Shown here piece after piece: positions 36,501 to 44,471 of a stretch of DNA of 64,000 nt. The position numbers were made by a program, and so were the translations under genes. The DNA lies in assembly GCA_945273835.1 (NCBI GenBank), contig CALYPL010000002.1, positions 102,112 to 166,111 of the forward strand, in the 5' to 3' direction. Below the pieces are notes generated by a model, which was not told the DNA's origin, searched no databases, and saw nothing but the letters and a program-made list of their open reading frames with translations. How positions within the stretch are numbered: the stretch's first letter is position 1; each line of letters begins with the position of its first letter. The stretch is from an uncultured Dysgonomonas sp. (GTDB lineage: Bacteria > Bacteroidota > Bacteroidia > Bacteroidales > Dysgonomonadaceae).

Positions 36501-37282
36501 AAACCTTTATCGATCAGCTTATCCGATACGGAAATAAATATCAGATTGATAAACAACAAGCAGTTAATTCTCTTTTTGGTGGAGATGCTAATTTTGATAT
36601 AGCTCATCCTGAAATACCTAAAGTCGGACGTTGGTCAGATTTGGAAAGGCTAAACAAAGAAAGAGAGCTTATAGGAATTTATTTATCAGCTCATCCACTT
36701 GATGAATACGCCACCGTTCTCAATTACGTCTGCAATGTAGGAATGAATGAGATTGAAGATAAAGATGCATTGGCACATAAAGAAGTTATTTTAGGTGGAT
36801 TAGTGTCAGCCGTTCGTGAAGGCATAACCAAAACAAATAAACCTTATATGATAATTAAAATAGAAGATTTCACAGGAAGCGGTGAAATACCTCTATTTGG
36901 CGATGATTACATAAATTTTGGTAAATATGGTCGCCCCGGTTTATATGTTTTGCTGAAAGGGAAAGTTCAACCGAGACGATTCAATGAAAATCAATTCGAA
37001 TTAAAAATCAATTCTATTCAGTTGCTACCAGATATAAAAGATCAGATTATAGAAAAGCTGACAATAACCCTTCCTTTGCATGAAATGAGCTCACAAATGA
37101 TTGAAGAGCTTATAACTTTGACGAAGAACAATCCGGGTAATTCATTGTTGTATTTTCAGGTAGTAGATGGTGAACGTAATATTAAAGTTGATCTGTTTTC
37201 AAGAAATACGAAGATTACTGTCAAGAAAGAATTAATTGATTATCTTATAAGTAACGAAGATATGACATTTACTATCAATTGA
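33542..37282 (+). CDS. dnaE: DNA polymerase III alpha subunit
   Basis: Replicative polymerase, 1246 residues. N-terminal PHP domain: HLHVHSQYSLLDGQAS (7-22) and ALTDHGAMFG (about 38-47), with metal-binding His/Asp retained. Polymerase core: VGPGRGSAAGSAVAYCLGI (about 440), PDIDIDFDDDGR (about 482-493) with catalytic aspartates, and the third acid further on. The fingers include YQEQVMLLSRQLAGFTRGQSD, split as YQEQVMLLS and AGFTRGQSD. Helix-hairpin-helix around 950-1000 and an OB fold at about 1080-1170 (VILGGLVSAVREGITK). No intein or frameshift. Strong ribosome-binding site. Confidence 0.96.
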   Translation: MGNFVHLHVHSQYSLLDGQASIQNIVDKAISDGMKGIALTDHGAMFGIKEFYNYVKKKNAPYDSELKSIKNELKTLKENSAEQDKIDELNKKAAEIEAKKFKPIIGCECYVARRHRTLKEGKPDMSGWHLVVLAKNLKGYKNLIKMVSHSWTEGYYMRPRIDKELLEKYHEGIIVSSACLGGEIPKKITAGDLEAAEESIKWFKNLFGEDFYLELQRHKTSRPDANIEAYALQQRVNEELIRLSEKFDVKLIATNDVHFVNEEDADAHDRLICLSTGKDLDDPNRMRYTKQEWLKTTAEMNKIFADVPHALTNTLEIADKVEYYSIDHDALMPFYPIEESFGTEDKYKEQYTEEDLIKEFGEKAYNRLGGYDKVIRIKLEADYLKHLTMIGAAKRYPNMDKETAERIDFELETMKTMGFPGYFLIVQDFIAAARDMQVAVGPGRGSAAGSAVAYCLGITDIDPIKYDLLFERFLNPDRISMPDIDIDFDDDGRGDVLKWVTAKYGQERVAHIITYGTMATKSAIKDVARVQKLPLSESNRLAKLVPDRIPDKKKVTLRDAIAYVPELKDAANSSDIIMRDTLKYAQMLEGNVRNTGVHACGVIIGQRAISDIVPVSTAEDKDTGETILVTQYEGSVIEETGLIKMDFLGLKTLSIIKEALENIKHTTGTYINIDTISLEDPKTYELYSQGKTTGTFQFESTGMQKYLKELQPSKFEDLIAMNALYRPGPMDYIPSFIARKHGREEIVYDIPEMEQYLNDTYGITVYQEQVMLLSRQLAGFTRGQSDELRKAMGKKLIDKMMALKEKFLAGGTKNGHQKKTLEKIWADWEKFASYAFNKSHATCYSWVAYQTAWLKANYPSEYMAAVLSRNLSNITEITKFMDECKAMDINVYGPDVNESYLKFSVNRKGDIRFGLAAIKGVGEGAVRNIIEEREKNGPFKNIFDFVERVNLSSCNKKNIESLALAGGFDTFPEIQREQFFGVNMKGETFIDQLIRYGNKYQIDKQQAVNSLFGGDANFDIAHPEIPKVGRWSDLERLNKERELIGIYLSAHPLDEYATVLNYVCNVGMNEIEDKDALAHKEVILGGLVSAVREGITKTNKPYMIIKIEDFTGSGEIPLFGDDYINFGKYGRPGLYVLLKGKVQPRRFNENQFELKINSIQLLPDIKDQIIEKLTITLPLHEMSSQMIEELITLTKNNPGNSLLYFQVVDGERNIKVDLFSRNTKITVKKELIDYLISNEDMTFTIN

Positions 37283-37355
37283 GAAGTATACCTTTATAAC
37301 TCATTGTAGTTATCTATATCATTTTCGGAGATATCAATATAACGAAAAGTTTAGT

Positions 37356-37363
37356 TATCTTTG
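37356..37363 (+). promoter_or_regulatory. Putative -7 box (TATCTTTG) for trxA
   Basis: Exact TAnnTTTG match 59 bases before the trxA ATG. No TTTG at -33. Confidence 0.5.
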
Positions 37364-37422
37364 TATACTTTAAAACGAAATAACAATTCACTAAATATTA
37401 ATAATTTAACAGAGTAAAAATT

Positions 37423-37737
37423 ATGGCACTCCAAATTACAGACGCAACCATTGAAGATGTATTAAAATCAGATAAACCTATTGTTATTGACTTTTGGGCT
37501 GAATGGTGTGGTCCTTGCCGTATGGTTGGTCCAATCATCGATGAATTGGCTGACGAGTATGATGACAAAGTCGTAATCGGTAAAGTAGATGTCGATAACA
37601 ATGACGATATTACTTCAAAATACGGTATACGCAATATTCCAACTGTTCTTTTCATCAAAAATGGAGAAATAGTTGACAAACAGGTTGGTGCTGCTCAGAA
37701 ATCTGTATTTGTGGATAAAATAAATAAACTTCTTTAA
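37423..37737 (+). CDS. trxA: Thioredoxin
   Basis: 104-residue cytoplasmic thioredoxin, disulphide reductase for ribonucleotide reductase, peroxiredoxins and others. Active site WAEWCGPCRMVGP (about 25-37) with the canonical CGPC; the buried aspartate is in VIDFWAEW and the cis-proline in IRNIPTVLFIKNGE. No signal peptide and no extra domain. Own promoter box and a strong shared terminator after it. Confidence 0.96.
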   Translation: MALQITDATIEDVLKSDKPIVIDFWAEWCGPCRMVGPIIDELADEYDDKVVIGKVDVDNNDDITSKYGIRNIPTVLFIKNGEIVDKQVGAAQKSVFVDKINKLL

Positions 37738-37755
37738 TAAGAAGTTTATAAGTAC

Positions 37756-37790
37756 AAAAAAAGCACTGAAAAAATTCAGTGCTTTTTTAT
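37756..37790. terminator. Bidirectional terminator between trxA and rpsP
   Basis: AAAAAGCACTGAA (to 37770) pairs perfectly with TTCAGTGCTTTTT (from 37775), loop AAAA, with A-run and T-run flanks. Serves both converging genes. Confidence 0.88.
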
Positions 37791-37807
37791 TGATTCTTTT
37801 AAAGCTC

Positions 37808-38353
37808 TTATGCTTCAGCTTCAGTAGCGCTTTCTTCTGTGCTTGCAACATCTTCTGCAGGCGCAGCTTCTGCTTCTGCTTTAGCAGCGTTTTCTTCAGC
37901 TTTTTTCTGAGCAACAGCTTCGGCTTTAGCTTTGTTTTTAGCTACTTCAGCTTCATGTTTAGCCTTAGCCTCGGCTTTAGCCTTTGTTTCATTCTTGTTG
38001 ATAATAGCTTTAGTGCCTTTTTCTTTTTCAGCTTTCCATGCTTCAAATTTCTTTTCAGCTTCTGCTTCAGAAAAAGCACCTTTAGCAACACCACCAAGTA
38101 GATGTTTCATTAACAAAACTCCTTCATTGGAAAGGATGTTGCGAGCAGTGTCAGTAGGTTGAGCACCTGTTTGTAACCAATACAAAGCCCTGTCGAAGTT
38201 CAATGTTACTGCAGCGGGATCAGTATTGGGATTGTATGTACCGATCTTTTCAATAAATTTTCCATCTCGTGGAGCTCTGCTGTCTGCGGCGACGATGTGA
38301 TAGAAAGGATAACCTTTGCGTCCTCGTCTTTGTAAACGGATCTTTGTAGCCAT
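37808..38353 (-). CDS. rpsP: 30S ribosomal protein S16 with long C-terminal tail
   Basis: Residues 1-85 are the S16 core ([20 protein letters not shown], then [19 protein letters not shown] and [17 protein letters not shown]). Residues about 95-181 are an extension made almost only of Ala, Glu and Lys, ending in acidic repeats ([16 protein letters not shown]). E. coli S16 is about 82 residues, so the tail doubles the protein. Similar tails are common in Bacteroidota S16, so this is a lineage trait, not a fusion error. A TATCTTTG box lies 52 bases upstream. Unlike many bacteria, rimM, trmD and rplS are not beside it. Confidence 0.95.
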   Translation of the reverse strand: MATKIRLQRRGRKGYPFYHIVAADSRAPRDGKFIEKIGTYNPNTDPAAVTLNFDRALYWLQTGAQPTDTARNILSNEGVLLMKHLLGGVAKGAFSEAEAEKKFEAWKAEKEKGTKAIINKNETKAKAEAKAKHEAEVAKNKAKAEAVAQKKAEENAAKAEAEAAPAEDVASTEESATEAEA

Positions 38354-38404
38354 TTTGTTACTTTAGTTAATGTTTAATTAATACATAATTATTATTAGCG
38401 GTTG

Positions 38405-38412
38405 CAAAGATA
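38405..38412 (-). promoter_or_regulatory. Putative -7 box (TATCTTTG) for rpsP
   Basis: Exact TAnnTTTG match on the minus strand, 52 bases upstream of the ATG, leaving a leader of about 40-45 bases. Confidence 0.5.
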
Positions 38413-38458
38413 GTCATAACTTTTGGATAATTAAGGCTTAAAAATCAATTATTTTGGT

Positions 38459-39226
38459 TTAATCAATATCCAAGTCAACACATATAGGACAATGATCAGA
38501 AAATATGACTTCGTTCATAATTGAAGCACCTTTCAGCCTGTTTTGCAGGTTTTCTGTAATTATATGATAATCAATACGCCAGCCCAGATTCTTTGCTCTT
38601 GCATTAGCTCTGTAACTCCACCAACTGTATTTTTCCGGACTTTGATCGTAAACACGGAAAGTATCGATCATACCGGAAGCTATAAATTCATCGAACCATT
38701 GACGTTCTTCAGGTAAGAAACCTGATGACTTGGTATGCCTTTCAGGATGATTTATGTCGATAGGCTTATGACAAATGTTATAGTCTCCGCAAATAAGGAG
38801 CTTAGGTCTTTCTTTGCGAAGCTCGGTTATAAACTTGGTAAAATCAGCCAGAAACTCCATCTTAAAATCCTGTCGTACATCTCCCATTGTTCCTGACGGA
38901 ATGTAAGCGCTTAGTATTGATACATCACCATAATCAACTCTTAAAACACGCCCTTCGCCATCATATTTGTGTATATTCATGCCAATTTGTACATTATCAG
39001 GTTTTCGTTTTGAAAGTACTCCTACACCGCTATATCCTTTTTTTACAGCAGGATGAAAGTAGTAATTGTATCCTAATGATTGTATGGTTAAGATGTCGAT
39101 CTGATCTTCTGTCGCTTTTATTTCCTGCAAGCAAAGCACATCGGGCGATTCTTTTTCAAGCCAGTCGAAAAGACCTTTGTTAGCAGCAGCACGTATTCCA
39201 TTTACATTGTATGATAATATCTTCAT
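38459..39226 (-). CDS. xth: Exodeoxyribonuclease III (AP endonuclease)
   Basis: 255-residue exonuclease-endonuclease-phosphatase fold enzyme of base-excision repair. Motifs: [16 protein letters not shown] (3-18) with the metal-facing Asn, [14 protein letters not shown] (about 30) with the catalytic Glu, [19 protein letters not shown] (about 142-160) with Asp/Asn, [19 protein letters not shown] (about 200), and the final [10 protein letters not shown] with the catalytic Asp-His. All active-site residues are present. Stand-alone, 151 bases downstream of mlaF on the same strand. Confidence 0.94.
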   Translation of the reverse strand: MKILSYNVNGIRAAANKGLFDWLEKESPDVLCLQEIKATEDQIDILTIQSLGYNYYFHPAVKKGYSGVGVLSKRKPDNVQIGMNIHKYDGEGRVLRVDYGDVSILSAYIPSGTMGDVRQDFKMEFLADFTKFITELRKERPKLLICGDYNICHKPIDINHPERHTKSSGFLPEERQWFDEFIASGMIDTFRVYDQSPEKYSWWSYRANARAKNLGWRIDYHIITENLQNRLKGASIMNEVIFSDHCPICVDLDID

Positions 39227-39310
39227 TTTTTATAATATTTGAGTTACTAAAACATAACAGACCTTTTTACGAAAAATAATCTGCTATAAACGAGTCTATA
39301 TTCTAAGATT

Positions 39311-39354
39311 AATGCGCTAAAATATCTTATATATAAAGATACTTAAAGCGCATT
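39311..39354. terminator. Hairpin downstream of mlaF
   Basis: AATGCGCT (39311-39318) pairs with AGCGCATT (39347-39354), with an inner ATCTT/AAGAT pairing. There is no strong T-run on the minus strand, so it may be a weak terminator or a 3' stabiliser of the mlaEF message. Confidence 0.4.
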
Positions 39355-39377
39355 TTATTACAAAATAATCGTAAAAA

Positions 39378-40151
39378 TTATTCAAGTACGATGCCTTTAT
39401 TTTGAGCAGCTTTTACTTTCTTGAAAAGATCTGAAGCAAATACAAAGTCGTTCAAATCCTTATTATCGGTATTCATAATATCATTATTGTTACCTGACCA
39501 TTCTAAATTACCTTGTTTGATAAAGAATATACGCTCGCCAATATTCATTACGGAGTTCATATCATGCGTATTGATAACCGTGGTCATATTAAACTCTTTA
39601 GTAATTGAATGTATCAGTTCGTCTATCACGAGCGAAGTTTGCGGATCGAGACCTGAATTAGGCTCGTCACAAAACAGATATTTGGGGTTTAAAGCTATTG
39701 CCCGTGCTATTGCGGCACGCTTCATCATACCTCCACTTATTTCAGATGGATACAGATGACCTGCATCACTGAGGTTCACACGCTCCAAACAATATTGCAC
39801 GCGTTTTTTTTGTTCTGCTTTAGACATTTGGGAAAACATCATCAAAGGGAAGCCTACGTTTTCTCCCACTGTCATAGAATCGAATAGGGCAGATCCTTGA
39901 AAAATCATCCCCATTTCCTGACGCAACAATTTCATATCTTCCGTAGGCATTACGGTCAGATCACGATTGTCATATAGTATTTGACCTTTAGAGGGTCTAA
40001 GAAGCCCGACAAGATTTTTGAGCAATACAGTTTTACCCGATCCGCTCCGACCTATAATCAGATTAGTTTTACCTTCCTCGAATGTGATATTAATATCTTT
40101 AAGGACATCTCGACCTTCAAAAGATTTATATAAATGCTTTACTTCAATCAT
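39378..40151 (-). CDS. mlaF: Lipid-transport ABC ATPase, MlaF-like
   Basis: 257-residue ATPase of a phospholipid-transport ABC system keeping the outer membrane asymmetric. Walker A is IIGRSGSGKTVLLKNL (about 32-47), signature ISGGMMKRAAIARAIA (about 138-153), Walker B YLFCDEPNSGLDP, followed by VINTHDMNSV. The MlaF subfamily shows in the signature ISGGMMKR (true also of E. coli MlaF, LSGGMARR). It overlaps mlaE by 4 bases, so the two are coupled. The substrate-binding MCE protein MlaD is not next to them; it must be elsewhere. Confidence 0.88.
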   Translation of the reverse strand: MIEVKHLYKSFEGRDVLKDINITFEEGKTNLIIGRSGSGKTVLLKNLVGLLRPSKGQILYDNRDLTVMPTEDMKLLRQEMGMIFQGSALFDSMTVGENVGFPLMMFSQMSKAEQKKRVQYCLERVNLSDAGHLYPSEISGGMMKRAAIARAIALNPKYLFCDEPNSGLDPQTSLVIDELIHSITKEFNMTTVINTHDMNSVMNIGERIFFIKQGNLEWSGNNNDIMNTDNKDLNDFVFASDLFKKVKAAQNKGIVLE

Positions 40152-40891
40152 GCCATCATCAATTGTGTGATTAACAAATCGGATATCAGAATGAGGATGC
40201 TGCTCATTACCACGGAATCAGTACTTGCTTTACCAACGTCAAGTGACCCTCCACGGGCATTGTATCCATAAAATGCCGCAACTGATGATATGATAAAACC
40301 AAATATTACTGTTTTGAATATAGCATAATAAACATAAAACGGTTTGAAGAAAGATTGTATACCGTATTCAAAATCAGTCACAGGCATTATATTGCCAAAT
40401 ATACACACTCCGTATCCTCCAATGAGTCCGCAAAAAATACTTAGGACTACTAATACGGGTATGAAAAACATCAATGCCGTAATTTTAGGCAGTATTATAT
40501 AATTGGCGGAATTGACTCCCATAATTTCTAATGCGTCAATCTGTTCTGTTATACGCATTGTTCCTATTTCAGAAGCAATATTTGACCCTACTTTGCCGGC
40601 AAGAATAAGGCTCATGATGGAGGATGAGAATTCGAGGATTATAATCTCACGGGATACGTAACCGACCGTCCATCGTGGCATAAACGGTGAATCGATATTA
40701 AGTGTTATTTGCACAACGATTACCGCCCCGATAAAGAACGAAATGATAATTACAATCCAAATGGAATTGATGCCTAATTTGCTTACTTCGCTAAAAAATT
40801 GATTGAAGAAAACGCTCCATTTCTGAGGTTTTGTAAAGACTTTACGAAGAAGAAATGCATATTTCCCAAATTTTTCTAAAACTGAAAACAT
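40148..40891 (-). CDS. mlaE: Lipid-transport ABC permease, MlaE-like
   Basis: 247-residue integral membrane permease of the Mla type. About five to six hydrophobic helices. The family segment is SREIIILEFSSSIMSLILAG with KVGSNIASEIGTMRITEQID (about 100-135), containing the conserved coupling EIGTMRxTEQIDAL motif that contacts MlaF. It is the first gene of the mlaE-mlaF pair, with a TATCTTTG box 39 bases upstream. Confidence 0.9.
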   Translation of the reverse strand: MFSVLEKFGKYAFLLRKVFTKPQKWSVFFNQFFSEVSKLGINSIWIVIIISFFIGAVIVVQITLNIDSPFMPRWTVGYVSREIIILEFSSSIMSLILAGKVGSNIASEIGTMRITEQIDALEIMGVNSANYIILPKITALMFFIPVLVVLSIFCGLIGGYGVCIFGNIMPVTDFEYGIQSFFKPFYVYYAIFKTVIFGFIISSVAAFYGYNARGGSLDVGKASTDSVVMSSILILISDLLITQLMMA

Positions 40892-40929
40892 AAATTTTAT
40901 GTTTAGGTTTTTATATATTCAAAATCGTA

Positions 40930-40937
40930 CAAAGATA
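40930..40937 (-). promoter_or_regulatory. Putative -7 box (TATCTTTG) for mlaEF
   Basis: Exact TAnnTTTG match on the minus strand, 39 bases before the mlaE ATG. No clear -33 element. Confidence 0.5.
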
Positions 40938-41035
40938 ACTTTTTTTGATTTACGAGGCTAAAATGTAGTTTCTATAAATGCAAAATGTTGTATAAATAAT
41001 GGTTATCTCAAAATCAAAGGGTAGGGGATAAGTAT

Positions 41036-41665
41036 TTATTTACGCCCGAAATCAGCCGGAATCTCACCCCACTGATCTGTTTCCCATTTTATAATGCGTG
41101 TCGTATAAGTGTTTTCGCGAAGCCATTTCTCTGCACGCTCAATCAGATAGAATAAGGCTTCATTTTCAGAAACACGTTCTAATTTAGTTTTGCACTTTTT
41201 TTCTTTTACCCATTTTATTGCGTTACGGCTATCAGAATAAATTGGTATTTTATATCCTTTTTGTTTTAATAATGCCAATCCATGAACTAATGCCAAAAAT
41301 TCACCTATATTATTTGTTCCCTGTTCGTATGGTCCTAAGTGGAAAACCTCTTCGTTTGTTTTTGTGTAAACGCCTCTATATTCCATGAGCCCCGGATTTC
41401 CGCTACATGCGGCATCTACACACAAACTATCTTTTTCAATTTCGGGTATATCGTTGATATTTACTTTTATACTTTTCTTTTCAGCGTTTTTTCCTACATA
41501 TAGCCAAGGGCTTTCGGAGTAGGCTTTTTGGGCTAATTCTAACGTAGGAAAAGATTTATATATCGCACCTTCATATCCATCTACCTGAGCTTTGCACTCA
41601 AGCCAAGTAGAATATATACCCGGTGTAACACCATTCCATACTGTATAATAATTTTTTTTCGCCAT
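41036..41665 (-). CDS. rnhA: Ribonuclease H with N-terminal viroplasmin-like domain
   Basis: 209 residues from the ATG at 41665 (MAKKNYYTVWNG); the frame is open 71 codons further up, into nhaC, but family N-termini start here. Residues 4-45 are the caulimovirus/RNase H1 hybrid-binding-like domain (YYTVWNGVTPGIYSTWLECK...GAIYKSFPTLELAQ). Residues about 75-205 are RNase HI with catalytic acids: D in SLCVDAACSGNPG, E in NNIGEFLALVHGL, D in IPIYSDSRNAIKW, and a final D in WGEIPADFGRK. It degrades RNA in RNA-DNA hybrids. The nhaC gene ends 47 bases upstream on the same strand. Confidence 0.9.
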   Translation of the reverse strand: MAKKNYYTVWNGVTPGIYSTWLECKAQVDGYEGAIYKSFPTLELAQKAYSESPWLYVGKNAEKKSIKVNINDIPEIEKDSLCVDAACSGNPGLMEYRGVYTKTNEEVFHLGPYEQGTNNIGEFLALVHGLALLKQKGYKIPIYSDSRNAIKWVKEKKCKTKLERVSENEALFYLIERAEKWLRENTYTTRIIKWETDQWGEIPADFGRK

Positions 41666-41712
41666 TTGGTCTAATTTTAATCTAATTGTAAAAGTAATCG
41701 ACGAGTATTTAC

Positions 41713-43017
41713 TTATGAATATTTTATCGGATATCTGAATAATACACTTGCAAACGCTCCAATACCGACAAGCATAGGATAATACAGATAAGGTACAATC
41801 TGAATTGGATTTATACCTGCAAGTCCCGAAGCTATCAGTAATTGAGCTCCATATGGTATAATACCCTGTACAAAGCATGAAAACGTATCAAGCAGGCTTG
41901 CTACTTTTCGGCTGTCAAGACCGAATTTTTCACTTATATTTTTTGCTATCGGTCCGCTTATAATTAGTGCAATCGTATTGTTGGCAGTACACAAATCGGT
42001 AAAGATGACAAGTCCGCCAATAGATAGTTCAGCCCCTCTTTTAGATTTGATATTTTTAGTCATTTTCTCAATCAACCAATCTATACCACCATTATACTTA
42101 ACCAATTCAAATATTCCGCCAGCCATAAGTGAAACAATAATAAGTTCGCCCATATCGCTTACAATACCCTGACCGGCTGCCATGCCCCAATCCCAGATTG
42201 TAAAACCTCCTCCAACAAGTCCAATTATACCTGATAAAACAATTCCAAGAACAAGGACTATCATTACATTTGCTCCGCTCAAAGCGGATATCAATACCAT
42301 CAGATAAGGAACAATTTTCAACCAATCCACATTGGCCGCAGTCATAGTTTGGGTATTACTATGAATACCCATTCCTGCATAGATGTAATATATAAGCACT
42401 AAAATAGCCAATGGTATAACAATGAGTGAATTTACTTTGAACTTATCATTCATGCGGCAACCTTGAGTGCGTGTAGCTACAATAGTAATATCGGAAATGA
42501 AAGAAAGGTTGTCTCCAAACATGGCTCCGCCTATGACAACGCCAAGCATCTGAGCAAGACCGATATCGGTCTGCCCTGAAATTCCTACAGCAATAGGGGC
42601 AAGGGCTGCAATTGTGCCACACGATGTACCCATTGCCATGGATATAAAACAAGCAGCTATAAATATACTTGCCATAATGGCCTTGGGAGGCAAAAGGAAA
42701 AGGATTGCATTTACAGTGGCAGCAATTGCCCCTGTAGATTTAGCAGTACCTGCAAATGCTCCGGCTAGAATGAATATCACAACCATTAACATAATAGTTT
42801 CATTGCCGGCACCACGACAAAACAATGCTATCCGATCATTCAACTTAGTCTTAGATATACTCAACAGTGCAATTATGGCAGTTACCATAAATGCAACTGA
42901 TATGGGCATATTGGACAGATTGCCTGTGGCTATGAAAGTTGATATATACAGAATAAAGAAAATTCCGAATGGTAATAATGCCCATCCGTTAGGTGGGCGT
43001 TTTGCACCTAAGTTCAT
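41713..43017 (-). CDS. Na+/H+ antiporter, NhaC family
   Basis: 434-residue membrane protein with about 11-12 hydrophobic helices. Family features: FISMAMGTSCGTIAALAPIA (about 127-146), IGGAMFGDNLSFISDITIVA (about 164-183) with a conserved Asp-Asn in the membrane, and FTDLCTANNTIALIISGPIA towards the C-terminus. Likely swaps sodium for protons for ion and pH balance. NhaC-family proteins can also move malate/lactate with Na+, so specificity is uncertain. TACCTTTG box 15 bases before the start. It may be co-transcribed with rnhA. Confidence 0.85.
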   Translation of the reverse strand: MNLGAKRPPNGWALLPFGIFFILYISTFIATGNLSNMPISVAFMVTAIIALLSISKTKLNDRIALFCRGAGNETIMLMVVIFILAGAFAGTAKSTGAIAATVNAILFLLPPKAIMASIFIAACFISMAMGTSCGTIAALAPIAVGISGQTDIGLAQMLGVVIGGAMFGDNLSFISDITIVATRTQGCRMNDKFKVNSLIVIPLAILVLIYYIYAGMGIHSNTQTMTAANVDWLKIVPYLMVLISALSGANVMIVLVLGIVLSGIIGLVGGGFTIWDWGMAAGQGIVSDMGELIIVSLMAGGIFELVKYNGGIDWLIEKMTKNIKSKRGAELSIGGLVIFTDLCTANNTIALIISGPIAKNISEKFGLDSRKVASLLDTFSCFVQGIIPYGAQLLIASGLAGINPIQIVPYLYYPMLVGIGAFASVLFRYPIKYS

Positions 43018-43031
43018 CTTATTTTTTTAGG

Positions 43032-43039
43032 CAAAGGTA
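43032..43039 (-). promoter_or_regulatory. Putative -7 box (TACCTTTG) for the nhaC-type gene
   Basis: Exact TAnnTTTG match on the minus strand, 15 bases before the ATG at 43017, implying a very short leader. Confidence 0.5.
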
Positions 43040-43086
43040 GTTAGAAATTATGTTTATGGGATATTACCAAATCCAAAAGAAAAACT

Positions 43087-43094
43087 TATTTTTG
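43087..43094 (+). promoter_or_regulatory. Putative -7 box (TATTTTTG) for pheS
   Basis: Exact TAnnTTTG match 30 bases before the pheS ATG. It lies back-to-back with the divergent nhaC box. Confidence 0.5.
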
Positions 43095-43123
43095 TATCTT
43101 AATAAATATTCACTCAATATAGT

Positions 43124-44143
43124 ATGATTGATAAAATAAATGAATTGTTAGCTGAAATTGACAATTTGAAGGCAACTAAAGCTGATGAAATTGAAGCTTT
43201 GCGCATAAAGTATTTGAGTAAGAAAGGAGAAATATCGAATCTTATGAATGATTTCCGTAATGTTGCCGCCGAGCAGAAAAGAGAGGTGGGCATGCGGTTA
43301 AATGAACTCAAAGAGAAAGCGCAGGACTGTATTAACAGTCTTAAAGAATCTCTTGAGAATAATCAATCAACAGACCAAGGTATAGACTTAACCCGTACGG
43401 CTGCGCCAATAGAATTGGGTACACGTCATCCATTGTCGCTGGTAAAAAAAGAAATATGTGATATTTTCAAACGTTTAGGTTTTTCCATTGCTGAAGGTCC
43501 TGAAATTGAAGACGATTGGCATGTGTTTTCGTCTCTTAATTTTGCGGATGATCATCCTGCACGAGATATGCAGGATACATTTTTCATTGCCCGTAGCCCT
43601 GAAGTTGTTTTACGTACGCATACATCATCAGTACAAACTCGTGTCATGGAAAAACAACAACCGCCCATACGAATTATTTGTCCGGGACGTGTTTATCGTA
43701 ACGAGGCAATTTCGTATCGTGCTCATTGCTTTTTTCATCAGGTAGAAGCGCTATATATTGATAAGAATGTTTCGTTTGCCGACCTTAAACAAGCCTTAAT
43801 GTTCTTTGCAAAAGAAATGTTCGGTACTGATACCAAAATACGTCTTCGTCCTTCATATTTTCCATTTACAGAACCGAGTGCTGAAATGGATATATCATGT
43901 AATATCTGTGGCGGTAAAGGTTGTCCGTTCTGTAAGCATACAGGGTGGGTTGAAATACTAGGTTGTGGTATGGTTGATCCCAATGTGCTTGATAATTGTG
44001 GTATAGATAGTAAAGTTTATACAGGATATGCTTTAGGCATGGGTGTAGAACGCATTACTAATTTGAAATATAGGGTAAAAGATTTGCGGATGTTTTCGGA
44101 AAATGACAAGCGTTTCCTTGAACAGTTCAAAAACGCTTACTAA
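43124..44143 (+). CDS. pheS: Phenylalanyl-tRNA synthetase alpha subunit
   Basis: 339-residue catalytic subunit of the (alpha-beta)2 class II synthetase that charges tRNA-Phe. The N-terminal 85 residues are the tRNA-binding coiled-coil (IEALRIKYLSKKGEISNLM). Catalytic domain: HPLSLVKKEICDIF, motif 1; PGRVYRNEAISYRAHCFFHQVE (motif 2, here about 186-207, written in parts PGRVYRNEAISYRAH and CFFHQVE); FPFTEPSAEMDISC; and motif 3 GYALGMGVERITNLKY. The beta-subunit gene pheT does not follow; a terminator does. In many bacteria pheS and pheT form an operon, so pheT is elsewhere here. Confidence 0.95.
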   Translation: MIDKINELLAEIDNLKATKADEIEALRIKYLSKKGEISNLMNDFRNVAAEQKREVGMRLNELKEKAQDCINSLKESLENNQSTDQGIDLTRTAAPIELGTRHPLSLVKKEICDIFKRLGFSIAEGPEIEDDWHVFSSLNFADDHPARDMQDTFFIARSPEVVLRTHTSSVQTRVMEKQQPPIRIICPGRVYRNEAISYRAHCFFHQVEALYIDKNVSFADLKQALMFFAKEMFGTDTKIRLRPSYFPFTEPSAEMDISCNICGGKGCPFCKHTGWVEILGCGMVDPNVLDNCGIDSKVYTGYALGMGVERITNLKYRVKDLRMFSENDKRFLEQFKNAY

Positions 44144-44158
44144 TTAATTCATATAAAA

Positions 44159-44188
44159 TAAAAAGGGATGCTTTAACATCCCTTTTTT
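44159..44188. terminator. Terminator after pheS
   Basis: AAAAGGGATG (44161-44170) pairs with CATCCCTTTT (44177-44186), loop CTTTAA, followed by a T-run. It also ends 2 bases from the stop of the minus-strand lipoprotein gene, so it can serve both. Confidence 0.88.
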
Positions 44189-44189
44189 A

Positions 44190-44471
44190 TTATCTATTGC
44201 CCTCTTCTGTTTCTTTATACCACTTTATCAATCTGTCATTCTCAAAATCAAATATCCATTGATATTTGTATCTGTCTACGTATTTTAAACTTTCAAAAAC
44301 TTTCCCCCAAGAATTATGTTGTCCTGTGGTTTGATAATCTTCACCCATCAAACCAATAACTTGGTCTGTTGACATTCCTAATTGTATTTGTTTAAGAGCA
44401 GAATTATAAACTTTTCCACTGCAAGCCGCCAATATAGCAGAAAAAATAATAGCAAAAATTAGTTTTTTCAT
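44190..44471 (-). CDS. Small lipoprotein with SmpA/BamE-like fold
   Basis: 93 residues. A lipoprotein signal ends at ILAACSGK (lipobox A-A-C, C17), so it should be lipidated and periplasmic or outer-membrane anchored. The mature part has QIQLGMSTDQVIGLMGEDYQT (about 29-49, written in parts QIQLGMSTDQVIGLMG and EDYQT), the short helix motif GMSxxxVxxLMG seen in SmpA/OmlA/BamE-like and related small lipoproteins, then beta strands (YKYQWIFDF). Whether it works in barrel assembly is unproven; bamD is 4 kb away but in another operon. No promoter box recognised. Confidence 0.7.
   Translation of the reverse strand: MKKLIFAIIFSAILAACSGKVYNSALKQIQLGMSTDQVIGLMGEDYQTTGQHNSWGKVFESLKYVDRYKYQWIFDFENDRLIKWYKETEEGNR

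Noticed and set aside
37790..38162. Plus-strand frames of 103 and 76 codons opposite rpsP
   Set aside because: They mirror the Ala/Glu/Lys repeats of the S16 tail and consist of Phe/Ser/Ala runs; composition artefact.
41666..41878. 71-codon N-terminal extension of RNase H
   Set aside because: It is the nhaC coding region read out of frame; the family start is MAKKNYYTVW at 41665.
42107..42652. Minus-strand frames with many Cys/Arg/Trp residues
   Set aside because: They overlap nhaC in another frame and have no start context or family pattern.
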